A DNA stretch of 56,790 bases, from assembly GCA_024229695.1 (NCBI GenBank), contig JAAESD010000182.1, forward strand, positions 1 to 56,790, given 5' to 3'. The notes beneath the pieces were generated by a model. The model was not told the origin of the DNA. It was given only the letters and a program-made list of their open reading frames with translations, and did not search any database. The position numbers and the translations under genes are program-made. The first letter of the stretch is position 1; every line of letters begins with the position of its first letter. Source of the stretch: a bacterium (lineage in GTDB: Bacteria; Krumholzibacteriota; Krumholzibacteriia; LZORAL124-64-63). Shown in pieces: positions 34,289-42,385 of the stretch.

Positions 34289-35284
34289 TCAGTTTACTTG
34301 CGACTTGTTGAAAGTAGCTTTTGCTGATCTGTCGGCATTATAAAATCCCCAATGTTTTTCTACTTCATTTGGGTGTAGTCCACCTTTCCAGTTTTCATCG
34401 AAAGCCTCAAAGTAGAACACAATATTTTTGGTTTTTTCTGCCCATTGATACACAGTTTTATAAAATTCAGACTGCTCTTTTTCACCAGGCTTACCTTTTA
34501 TAAGTTTAGCCTGTTCGCCCTGGTCATGGGATGTAGTAGCCCAACCAGTCTCTCCAATAACCAGCGCTTTACCAGGATGGATACTTTCGATAGTATTCAT
34601 TTGTTCTATAACCCATTTCATGGAATCATCCAGTTGAATACCATTCCATAATGGGTGTACATGGGTCATTATGAAGTCAATTTCCCGGGCAAGTTTTTTG
34701 CTTTCAGGTGTTATCCAATATCCAAAGTCATCGGATGCGGTGACCGGAACAGTCACATTTTCACGAACATAACGAACATAATCAATCAGTTTATCAAGTT
34801 GATATTTGTTGCCAGACCAATAGACTTGAGTCTCATTGCTTACACAGACAGCAGGTACTAATCCAGGATAATTGTTAGCGAGTTGAATGGCTTTTTCAAC
34901 TTCTACTTTATTGTCTTCTTCAGACTCTGGCCCAATCCAGGCTCCAACTACAACTTTCATATCGAGATGATTATTTTTAATAAGTTCCAGAAGCTCTTCT
35001 GCAAATTCCGATGATCCATATACTCGCATCATGTTCCAATGCCGGACCATGATTTTGAGATCTTCCAGTAATTGTTCAGATGATGGTGAACCTTCTCCAG
35101 GGTGTTGGCCATCGCGATATGGGCCGTAGCATATTGCATTGCCATTTGCATCCGGAGTAAAATGTCTGGTTATGAAGCTACCTTCTGATGTGTCTAGTGT
35201 CATGGCATCGACTCCAACGCAAGGTGTTACTGATATCAACAACATAGTACATGCTGCTATTATATAACTGATTTTTTTGTTCAC
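34289..35284 (-). CDS. GH17 beta-1,3-glucanase, secreted
   Basis: 331 residues, GTG start with TGGAAG nine bases upstream. A signal peptide covers about the first 24-27 residues. The TIM barrel begins ICYGPYRDGQHPG and has acid/base Glu151 in CVSNETQVYW and nucleophile Glu245 in LVIGETGWATT, 94 residues apart, as in bacterial and fungal GH17 enzymes. The family hydrolyses or transglycosylates beta-1,3-glucan. It has no lipobox or sorting domain, so it is probably periplasmic and would trim imported oligosaccharides. I find no operator upstream, unlike the rest of the locus. Confidence 0.93.
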   Translation of the reverse strand: MNKKISYIIAACTMLLISVTPCVGVDAMTLDTSEGSFITRHFTPDANGNAICYGPYRDGQHPGEGSPSSEQLLEDLKIMVRHWNMMRVYGSSEFAEELLELIKNNHLDMKVVVGAWIGPESEEDNKVEVEKAIQLANNYPGLVPAVCVSNETQVYWSGNKYQLDKLIDYVRYVRENVTVPVTASDDFGYWITPESKKLAREIDFIMTHVHPLWNGIQLDDSMKWVIEQMNTIESIHPGKALVIGETGWATTSHDQGEQAKLIKGKPGEKEQSEFYKTVYQWAEKTKNIVFYFEAFDENWKGGLHPNEVEKHWGFYNADRSAKATFNKSQVN

Positions 35285-35417
35285 GATTATACTTCCATTT
35301 ATTGTTGCGGTGCGGTTTACTCGAGCATGATGATTGTAGCATTGTTATGTATGGTGGTCAATCTCATCGGTTGTATTACAAAGACAATTGATCTGTTAAA
35401 CGGCTTAGATTGACCGG

Positions 35418-35753
35418 TCAGCGCGTCAAAAACAGCACCATACCTGTCGCTCCTCTTACCACTGAAATGGACGATACAAAGACATAGAACCAGTTCAACT
35501 CTGGAAAGAACATATAGACTACGGCCATTCCTGCGGCAATGATCATGCCCTGGATGCTTTCGGTCTTGTGCAGCAGGGCCATTTCCCGTTCATCGGGTGT
35601 GTATTTGGTTTGAACAACAATCAGAATCAGAAGAAAGGGGATGAAGCCATACCCAATTCCGGCCAGTCCAAACAGGCTGCACGCATAATATGTCCAGATG
35701 CCGCTCAATAACTGCACGGCAAACATCAGCACAAAATTTCCTCTGAATTTCAT
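35418..35753 (-). CDS. Small membrane protein paired with an XRE regulator
   Basis: 111 residues, four hydrophobic segments (about 5-25, 29-47, 68-85 and 88-106). Its ATG shares one base with the TAA of the upstream regulator gene (TAATG), so the two are translationally coupled. Small membrane proteins of this size (DUF2178/DUF3796-like) often accompany XRE regulators of the YozG type. I cannot assign a role. Confidence 0.72.
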   Translation of the reverse strand: MKFRGNFVLMFAVQLLSGIWTYYACSLFGLAGIGYGFIPFLLILIVVQTKYTPDEREMALLHKTESIQGMIIAAGMAVVYMFFPELNWFYVFVSSISVVRGATGMVLFLTR

Positions 35754-35959
35754 TAGTCTTTGCTCCTTAGAAAAAATATGTCCTCAACACGTGTCTCGAA
35801 ATAGGCCGCGATTTTCAGAACAGACATTATTGAGGGCACAAACTTGCCCTTTTCGATAGAGTGAATGGTCTGGCGACTCAATTCGACTTCATTGGCCAAC
35901 TGCTCCTGGGTGATATCCCGCCTGGCCCGCCATACCTTCAGTTCATTTTTTAATTCCAT
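35753..35959 (-). CDS. XRE-family helix-turn-helix regulator, YozG-like
   Basis: 68 residues, essentially one Cro/C1-type helix-turn-helix: RRDITQEQLANEVELSRQTIHSIEKGKFVPS, then SVLKIAAYFETRVEDIFFL. This compact form usually autoregulates and controls an adjacent membrane protein. The start has GAGGCACT upstream. A good promoter and two direct repeats lie just ahead of it. Confidence 0.9.
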   Translation of the reverse strand: MELKNELKVWRARRDITQEQLANEVELSRQTIHSIEKGKFVPSIMSVLKIAAYFETRVEDIFFLRSKD

Positions 35960-35983
35960 AGTGCCTCATTTCTGGATTCAAGA

Positions 35984-36012
35984 AGTGTAGTGTATAGAAG
36001 ACATAATGTCAA
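35984..36012 (-). promoter_or_regulatory. Promoter of the XRE gene pair
   Basis: On the minus strand TTGACA (36012-36007) and TACACT (35989-35984) are 17 bases apart, 25 bases before the regulator ATG. Confidence 0.6.
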
Positions 36013-36043
36013 GTACGCTTTACAAAAAGATAAGTACACTGTA
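36011..36043. repeat. Direct repeats upstream of the XRE promoter, putative operator
   Basis: AAGTACGCTTTA (36011-36022) and AAGTACACTGTA (36032-36043), 10 of 12 bases identical, offset 21 bases or two helical turns. Position at and beyond the -35 box suggests binding of the XRE protein itself. Confidence 0.45.
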
Positions 36044-36188
36044 TTTAGTTAGGGGGAGATGTCTGTGGCACAAAGGAGATGGTGTTGAGAAGACCGATGT
36101 TAAAACGAGCGAGAAAGTTTGACAATCTTACCGCAAGCGATGCACTATACTAAGAAGCTTACATAAGAGAGGGAGCTAACAAAATCCG

Positions 36189-37067
36189 ATGAATAAATTT
36201 CTACTGGTTATATTACTTTTTATTGCTGCTACAGCCTCCGCATCGATCCCGATTCAATTCATCGTTGAAGAAGGGCTGGATTCTTCTGCTGAACAGAAGT
36301 GTAGAGAAGCGTTGGCAACTACCGGTTCTGAAATTTATAACGAACTGATGCCGGGCCATCTGCAGATGCAGCCAGTAAAATGTTATCTGCTTACTGCCGA
36401 TACTTTTCAACGTGAGCTTGGTAACAGACTTCCTGATTGGGGAGTGGGTGTAGCTTTTCCAGATGGCAAAACAATAGTTATCGATTGCCAGACAGCTCCT
36501 GATGTTCGCAGGGGACTTGATGAAATATTCCTTCACGAACTTGTTCATATTCTGTTGATGCAATCTGCGCTTGAAGTCAGGTTGCCTCACTGGTTCCATG
36601 AAGGCGTCGCGCAAAAACTCAGCGGCGAGTGGCGAGTTAAAGACACGCTCTCTGTTATTTTGAGTGGCAGGGTTCCGTCGTTGTATAGTCTGGATAAACC
36701 GTTTCCTTCCAATGCTGCCTGGGCTGACAAAGCTTACAGGGCAAGTTTGCTGGCAGTGAATTTTCTGGAGCAGGAGTATGGCAGGGAAATCTACGGGCAG
36801 CTTGCTGCTGAGTCTGCTTTTACTGGAGATTTCCGGAAGGCATTTTATAACCTGACCGGTGATACGCTGGATGAGTTTGCGCATCGATTCAGAAACAAGA
36901 TGAAAATCAAATATGGTTGGTTGGTCTTTATTACTAGTTGGCCAACGATGTTTGTAATCTTAGCTGTGGTGTTTGCTGCTGGTGCGATTCGTAAAATTAT
37001 TCAACGCAAACAGATGCTTGCTGCAATGGCAGATTATGAAGAGGACGAGTATCAAGAGTTCGACTAA
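36189..37067 (+). CDS. Membrane-anchored gluzincin-type metalloprotease, peptidase MA-like
   Basis: 292 residues. The signal peptide ends near ASASI (residue 19). The zinc motif is HELVH (His116, Glu117, His120) with Glu138 in PHWFHEGVA as third ligand, the peptidase-MA pattern. Helical residues 170-235 follow, then one membrane segment (about 248-268) and a short acidic cytoplasmic tail (YEEDEYQEFD). The catalytic domain should face the periplasm. Its stop overlaps the endonuclease IV stop by four bases on the other strand. Confidence 0.83.
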   Translation: MNKFLLVILLFIAATASASIPIQFIVEEGLDSSAEQKCREALATTGSEIYNELMPGHLQMQPVKCYLLTADTFQRELGNRLPDWGVGVAFPDGKTIVIDCQTAPDVRRGLDEIFLHELVHILLMQSALEVRLPHWFHEGVAQKLSGEWRVKDTLSVILSGRVPSLYSLDKPFPSNAAWADKAYRASLLAVNFLEQEYGREIYGQLAAESAFTGDFRKAFYNLTGDTLDEFAHRFRNKMKIKYGWLVFITSWPTMFVILAVVFAAGAIRKIIQRKQMLAAMADYEEDEYQEFD

Positions 37068-37918
37068 AGGCTTCGCAACAGTTTGAGGTCTTCTTCCCAC
37101 GCTTCCATGCCGCCGGGAACTTCGAGAACCATCATAGCGTGCTTCAATCTTTTATCATTTACAAGATGTTTGAACGGTTCAATTCCAATCTCGCCTTGAC
37201 CAATTCTATCATGTCGATCAACACGTGAGCCGAGTACTTTTTTGGAATCATTTACATGCACAACTTTTACCAAATCCAACCCAACTTTTTCATCAAGGTC
37301 AGACATAGTTGCATTCCACTGCTTCTTTGTTCCCAACTCATAGCCGGCTGCAAAGATGTGGCAGGTGTCAACACAGACAGCCAGATGGTCGGGATATTTT
37401 GAATGCCCGATGATGTCGCGCAGGTGGGAGAACTGCCATCCAAGGTTGGTTCCCTGGCCGGCAGTGGTCTCTATGCAGAGTTTTACAGAGTCATCGGTAG
37501 AGATTTCAATTGCCCGATCCATATTTTCAGCAACAGCCTTCAATCCAACATCTTCGCCCTGTCCAAGATGACTTCCAGGGTGCCAGACCAGGTAGGGGAT
37601 TTTAAGAGTTGCACATCGATGTATTTCTTCAACAAAACCGTTGATCGATTTTTCAAGATTCACAGGGTCCGGCGATGCCAGGTTTATCAGGTATGAGTCA
37701 TGAGCACAGACAGCAGATGTATCCATGTCATGAGCCTCAAGTTCTGAGAACCAATTTTTGATTTCTGGTGATTCCAGAGGCTTGCTTTCCCATCGATTCT
37801 GATTTTTTGTAAAAAGCTGAAAAGCCCGGCACGGCAGGCTATTCGCTCTTGCAATGGCCTTGCTAACACCGCCGGCAGCGGAAACGTGAGCGCCTAATTT
37901 GTCGATTTTGTTTTTCAT
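37064..37918 (-). CDS. nfo: Endonuclease IV (AP endonuclease)
   Basis: 284 residues, full length for Nfo. Visible features: LGAHVSAAGGVSKAI at the start, RAFQLFTKNQNRW, LVWHPGSHLGQG, LCIETTAGQGTNLG, VCVDTCHIFAAGY, VVHVNDSKKVLGSRVDRHDRIGQG in two parts, and a terminal LEVPG. These supply the His, Glu and Asp ligands of the trinuclear zinc site. It cleaves DNA 5' to abasic sites in base excision repair. Convergent with the protease gene. Confidence 0.96.
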   Translation of the reverse strand: MKNKIDKLGAHVSAAGGVSKAIARANSLPCRAFQLFTKNQNRWESKPLESPEIKNWFSELEAHDMDTSAVCAHDSYLINLASPDPVNLEKSINGFVEEIHRCATLKIPYLVWHPGSHLGQGEDVGLKAVAENMDRAIEISTDDSVKLCIETTAGQGTNLGWQFSHLRDIIGHSKYPDHLAVCVDTCHIFAAGYELGTKKQWNATMSDLDEKVGLDLVKVVHVNDSKKVLGSRVDRHDRIGQGEIGIEPFKHLVNDKRLKHAMMVLEVPGGMEAWEEDLKLLRSL

Positions 37919-38115
37919 GATTCATACGTTACAACAGGTTATAAATAATTCAAGAAACGTTATTGACTCATTTGGCAATTAGGCGTAAATATTGGCGCAG
38001 AGGAGCTGCCCGCGTTTTCGATTTTTTTCTTCTTAACTGTGGCACTCAAGTTGCATTCAAACCTGTGATAATGAATCTCAGAAGGACCTGGGGACTTTAC
38101 AAACAGGTGGCAGGC

Positions 38116-38742
38116 TTGAAAATTAAAATTACTAAGACCTTGTTAATAACCTTGATAGCGGCAGTAGTGCCGTTTTCAGTGCATGCTGATATTGTGAAAA
38201 TGGACTTCCATTGGTCTGCGCCAGTAGATGGTTCTCCAGTAGATCATTACAACGTCTATGTAGCCGTTGAAGGAAACCCGTTTGAGCTGATAACTACTGC
38301 TCTAGACACAACTTACACGCTTGATGTTGAATACGATTTGAGCTACCAGATTCGCGTCAGCGGGGTATCTGAACATGATATAGAGGGACCACTAAGCATC
38401 TCTTCCGAGTCACTTTTCATCCCGGCTCCACAGCCAGAACAAAGCATTCTTATTCCACTGAGTGCAGGGCTGTTACCTAACTATCCAAATCCGTTTAATC
38501 CTGAAACGACAATAAGTTACGGTATTCCAGAATCGGAAGACGGCTCAAGAACCATATTGGAAATCTACTCTGTCAAAGGCGAGCGATTGCGGTCATTTGA
38601 TACTTCAACTGCCCCAGGATGGCATAATGTTACCTGGAATGGCAGAGATGAACATGGCATGATGCAACCTTCAGGAAAATATTTCGTGCGATATGCGTGT
38701 GGCACTGATGTAAAAACCTGGCCAATGACTATGGTGAAATAG
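38116..38742 (+). CDS. Small secreted fibronectin-III-like protein with sorting domain
   Basis: 208 residues from TTG at 38116, chosen because CAGGTGGCAGGC precedes it and the signal peptide (LKIKITKTLLITLIAAVVPF) then starts at the N-terminus. ATG at 38071 or further upstream is possible but has no ribosome site. After cleavage at VHA comes one fibronectin-III-like domain (FHWSAPVDGSPVDHYNVYV to RVSGVSEHDIEGPLS) and a YPNPFNP sorting domain. No enzyme motif. It is followed by a strong terminator. Confidence 0.75.
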   Translation: MKIKITKTLLITLIAAVVPFSVHADIVKMDFHWSAPVDGSPVDHYNVYVAVEGNPFELITTALDTTYTLDVEYDLSYQIRVSGVSEHDIEGPLSISSESLFIPAPQPEQSILIPLSAGLLPNYPNPFNPETTISYGIPESEDGSRTILEIYSVKGERLRSFDTSTAPGWHNVTWNGRDEHGMMQPSGKYFVRYACGTDVKTWPMTMVK

Positions 38743-38800
38743 TCTTTTTCCGTTGATTCAATAAAATTCCGTATTATCTTATTTAAAGCCGATTTTCTGG

Positions 38801-38823
38801 CCACCGCTCCGTGCGGTGGTTTT
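38801..38823 (+). terminator. Intrinsic terminator before the GreA-domain gene
   Basis: CCACCGC and GCGGTGG pair around TCCGT and are followed by TTTT. Confidence 0.8.
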
Positions 38824-38847
38824 CGCGTAAATATCGATGGGGAAAAA

Positions 38848-41046
38848 ATGAGCCTGCTTAAGCTGAAAAAACATGCACAACAAAAAGAGTATGAAGAGCT
38901 GGAATTACTGTGGCCGGAAGCAGTAGCTAATCCTGAAAACGACCCCGATGATTTGATGCGTTTGCCTGGAATGGTATCTCGTATCGGCGAAGAAAAATTG
39001 GCTGAGAGAATGGTTGAAACCATGCTCGATATCTGGGAAAAAAATCATGGCAAGTCCAGCAGGCTGACAGCTGCACGTAATGCTGCTATGACGTTTATCA
39101 AGTCTGAATTTTTGCTGACAGAATTAAAGAAACTTTATAGAGAAGCCACTCCTGATTTTGATGAGATCGAAAATCTTACCGGGAACATTCTTAATGATGG
39201 TTGCAGGCTGGATGAGGCAGTTCCGTTGCTGGATCGTTTTGTTGCTCTGCGACCAGGCGCATTTTTGAAGCATCGGGGAACAGTTCATCCAGGAATGGTT
39301 GAGTCGGTAAACGGCAACGCTCTGGAAATGAAAGTTATCTTTGACATCAGAGACAAGCAGTTGAACGCAGAAGATATTATGAATGTAATTGTTCTGGCAG
39401 ATGATCATTTCTCATCGATGTTGATGTACAAACCGGAATTACTGCGTGAAGTTGCTGAATCAGATCCTGTTGAATTTGTAATTTTGGCACTGAAAGAAAC
39501 TCGCAACAAGCGTTGTACCTATAAGGATCTTAAAGGTTACTACATCGAGCTCAATGGCGAAAAGGCATGGAGCAGCTGGTGGAAAAAAGCGCGAGAGATT
39601 TTGAAGAAAGCTTCCAAGCTGGAGATGACTGGTGCTGGCCAGCCCAAGTTCAGATTGCTGAGCAATGAGCGTTCTTTTGAAGACAGACAACGTGATCTGT
39701 TCAAAAAGATTAAAGAACCTTCAAAGAAACTTGAGTTTATTTTAAGTTACATCACTGAGTACAAAAAGAATCCTCCAGAAGACAAATCATTGATGGTTGA
39801 GTTGGGAAATACAGCAGCCAAAATGGCTGGACCGCTTTTGAAGACCGATCAGATTTTGACTCTGACTTGCCTTGCTGTGCACGGTGCTGTTGCCGATACA
39901 GGGGCAGAGGTTGTCAAAATGAATCCTGCTGCTGCCAACAAGGTTATTGGTTCAGTCAAGGAACCTGCTCAGATGGTAACACGTTTGAATGACAAACTGT
40001 TGCAGACTGTGCTCGGGTTTGTGCGCAAATCTCAGCCCGATAGCTGGGCAGATTACTGGTCACAGGTAATGCCTCGTGTTGGCAAGTTGAGTTGTGAGAT
40101 GATGACCAAGGAGCTTCTTGCTGCTGGTTTCAGTGATGAGCTGGAAGGCGCATTGGTGGAAATTGTTCGCAGGCCAACTGCTGCTCCGGAGGCAATATTC
40201 TGGATATGGCGTGTACGCTTTGGCGAGAGCAAAACACTTGATAGCATGATTGATTTGCCTTCGTTGACAACTAAAAATCTATTGGTTGCGATTTTGAATC
40301 TGATTGATGCCAACGGTCGTATGAGTGCTGTGTCTGATGATAATCGGATACGCGAGATTATCGAACGGGCTCATGATACAATCGATCTTTTTGAATCCAG
40401 ACCAATAAACGAGTTGCTGGAAGATATCTCCGAAACTGATGCTCGAATGTTCAAGAAGTTGATAGAGGAAAATGCAGGAATCAAAGCCAGATTGAAAGCA
40501 AGTATCGGTGCAAGATTACGAAATGCTCACCCTGAGATTTATATTGAGTCATCAACTCCATGGACTGAAGAAGATATTTATTGGACAACTGAAACAGGAT
40601 TGCAACGACGCCAGAGTGAGTTTGATGAAATCATCAATGAGGAAATTCCTGCTGTTGCCAAACAGATTGGTGAAGCAGCCAGCCATGGTGATCTTTCTGA
40701 AAACTCGGAATATACTGCAGCTCTTGAAAAACGTGATCAAATTACCAGTCGTGCAACACGAATTGAAAACGAGTTGGCCAGATGCAAAGTGATTGATCAG
40801 GAGATGGTTAATTCAGTGTTTGTAAATGTCGGGACGAAAGTAACAGCCAAAGATCTGTCCACTGGAGAAGAGCTGGTTTATTCATTCCTCGGTATCTGGG
40901 ATTCCAATCCTGAGCAGGGCGTGTTGTCGTATCGCGCACCAATGGCGATGGCATTTATGGGCAGCAAGCCTGGCGACACAGTCACATTTGGCGAAGACAG
41001 CGATATGAAAAGCTGGGAAATTATTAGTGTGGAGCCTGGAATCTAA
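38848..41046 (+). CDS. greA: Giant GreA-domain transcription factor with ~570-residue helical N-terminus
   Basis: 732 residues against about 158 for ordinary GreA. The C-terminal part from about residue 575 is a complete GreA/GreB: coiled coil with the acidic tip motif HGDLSENSEY (Asp615, Glu618), ERDQITSRATRIENELARC, and the FKBP-like domain (VGTKVTAKDLSTGEE, GSKPGDTVTF). Residues 1-570 are helix-rich and look like tetratricopeptide-type repeats. Chlamydial GreA proteins have a similarly long N-terminal extension. The Gre domain rescues backtracked RNA polymerase by stimulating transcript cleavage; the extension's role is unknown. Its stop interlocks with that of the convergent YdfG-like gene. 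No short greA is present in this window. Confidence 0.88.
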   Translation: MSLLKLKKHAQQKEYEELELLWPEAVANPENDPDDLMRLPGMVSRIGEEKLAERMVETMLDIWEKNHGKSSRLTAARNAAMTFIKSEFLLTELKKLYREATPDFDEIENLTGNILNDGCRLDEAVPLLDRFVALRPGAFLKHRGTVHPGMVESVNGNALEMKVIFDIRDKQLNAEDIMNVIVLADDHFSSMLMYKPELLREVAESDPVEFVILALKETRNKRCTYKDLKGYYIELNGEKAWSSWWKKAREILKKASKLEMTGAGQPKFRLLSNERSFEDRQRDLFKKIKEPSKKLEFILSYITEYKKNPPEDKSLMVELGNTAAKMAGPLLKTDQILTLTCLAVHGAVADTGAEVVKMNPAAANKVIGSVKEPAQMVTRLNDKLLQTVLGFVRKSQPDSWADYWSQVMPRVGKLSCEMMTKELLAAGFSDELEGALVEIVRRPTAAPEAIFWIWRVRFGESKTLDSMIDLPSLTTKNLLVAILNLIDANGRMSAVSDDNRIREIIERAHDTIDLFESRPINELLEDISETDARMFKKLIEENAGIKARLKASIGARLRNAHPEIYIESSTPWTEEDIYWTTETGLQRRQSEFDEIINEEIPAVAKQIGEAASHGDLSENSEYTAALEKRDQITSRATRIENELARCKVIDQEMVNSVFVNVGTKVTAKDLSTGEELVYSFLGIWDSNPEQGVLSYRAPMAMAFMGSKPGDTVTFGEDSDMKSWEIISVEPGI

Positions 41047-41807
41047 TCCAGGTCCACACCTCTTGGATTTGAAATAGTGACACTCTTCTGGTCAGTTGGC
41101 CAGAGAATCAGTTCACCGATATTTACGTGCGATGGACGAGTTGCACAGAACAAAACTGCATCGGCAACATCACTAGGCTGTAAAGGCGGATACTGGTTGT
41201 AAACCGGGTCCGCTTTTTTATTGTCACCATGGAATCGGACAAGGCTGAATTCAGTTTCTACCATTCCGGGATCAACTGTTGAACTGCGAACTTTCGTACC
41301 TTTCAAATCCAGGCGGATGCCAGTTGTAATTGCGTGAACTGCATATTTGGTTGAGCAGTAAACTGCACCGCCAGGATAGACATCGTGACCGGATACTGAA
41401 CCAATATTTATGACATGACCGTTGTCGCGTTCAATCATTCCCGGCAAGATAGAGCGAGTAATCCAGAGCAGACCTTTGACGTTGGTATCGATCATTTCTT
41501 CCCAGTCGGTGTGATCGCCTTCTTGCAAAGGCTCAAGTCCTCTGCTTAGTCCGGCATTATTGACCAGGATTTCTATGTTCTGCCATTGTTCTGGTAGGCT
41601 AGAAATTGTTGAGTTCACTTTTTCTCTATCTCTGACATCAAGCTCAACAGTCAGACATTCAACCGGTAGAGTTGAGGCAAGTTCTTCAAGTCTATCTTTG
41701 CGTCTTGCAGCAAGAATCAGTTTACAACCTTTGCTTGCAAATTGTTCGGCACATGCTTTGCCAATTCCACTACTTGCTCCGGTTATCATAACAATTTTAT
41801 TCTGCAC
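41043..41807 (-). CDS. Short-chain dehydrogenase, YdfG-like NADP-dependent hydroxy-acid dehydrogenase
   Basis: 254 residues from GTG at 41807, which follows AAAGGAG with eight bases between; ATG at 41831 has no ribosome site. Classical SDR: TGASSGIG (about 9-16), AARRKDRLEEL (NADP-type basic residues after strand 2), NNAGLSRG, Ser in INIGSVSGHD, and YCSTK. The segment HDVYPGGAVYCSTKYAVHA and the C-terminal pattern closely resemble YdfG, which oxidises L-allo-threonine and 3-hydroxy acids. Cytoplasmic. Confidence 0.87.
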   Translation of the reverse strand: MQNKIVMITGASSGIGKACAEQFASKGCKLILAARRKDRLEELASTLPVECLTVELDVRDREKVNSTISSLPEQWQNIEILVNNAGLSRGLEPLQEGDHTDWEEMIDTNVKGLLWITRSILPGMIERDNGHVINIGSVSGHDVYPGGAVYCSTKYAVHAITTGIRLDLKGTKVRSSTVDPGMVETEFSLVRFHGDNKKADPVYNQYPPLQPSDVADAVLFCATRPSHVNIGELILWPTDQKSVTISNPRGVDLD

Positions 41808-41912
41808 TTTGAGAACTCCTTTATAATTCATTGTATCTATTTCAGTTGCGATGACAATACCACAGTTGCAACAAAACAAGAACCTCCGTAATATAGTTAC
41901 GGAGGTTTAAGT

Positions 41913-42350
41913 ATGAAATGGGCTTTAGTTTTATTGTTACTTTTGTTTGGTTGCGAAGATCCATATGCGCCAGGTGTAACGCCGCAGAATAATGAGTTCA
42001 GTGGTGATTGGGCCGGGACTTATACAGGTATAGGGAGACTTACTTGCGATGTGTTGAACGTGAATGGTGAACAAAGAGCAGTAACAGTTCGGTTTACCGA
42101 TTTAAATGATAACTGGTTACGTGTTGAATTATTTATGACCCCGCCAACACCAGTTTCACCTATATATCGGGTTGAGGGTGAAGTAACAACGATGTCCAGG
42201 TTCAATCCAAATTTTGAAAGTAATGGTCATCATTTTATAACAAACTTTGTAAGAAGTGGAAATCAATTGCAGTCTGGAAGTGGTATTGTTATAACCGATA
42301 TCAATGGTAACGAGCAGTGGCGGATGGAAAATATCAGTGCAACAAATTGA
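41913..42350 (+). CDS. Small lipoprotein, unknown
   Basis: 145 residues; ATG after a GGAGGTTTAAGT ribosome site. The signal is very short (MKWALVLLLLLFGC) with acylated Cys14. The mature part begins EDPYAPG, close to YEPYSPG in the GH16 lipoprotein, then forms a beta-rich domain (FSGDWAGTYTG at its start) like lipocalin-type folds. Function unknown. Confidence 0.75.
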   Translation: MKWALVLLLLLFGCEDPYAPGVTPQNNEFSGDWAGTYTGIGRLTCDVLNVNGEQRAVTVRFTDLNDNWLRVELFMTPPTPVSPIYRVEGEVTTMSRFNPNFESNGHHFITNFVRSGNQLQSGSGIVITDINGNEQWRMENISATN

Positions 42351-42374
42351 CCGCGGAGTTAAAAAACCCCGCGG
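42351..42374. terminator. Bidirectional terminator between the lipoprotein and S9 peptidase genes
   Basis: CCGCGGAGTT and AACCCCGCGG pair with one mismatch around AAAA, immediately after the lipoprotein stop and 12 bases from the convergent peptidase stop. Confidence 0.65.
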
Positions 42375-42385
42375 CCATATAAAAA

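Noticed and set aside
36082..36155. Possible 24-codon peptide (TTG start after AAAGGAG) upstream of the metalloprotease
   Set aside because: Very short, weak start, composition without any motif; chance occurrence is likely.
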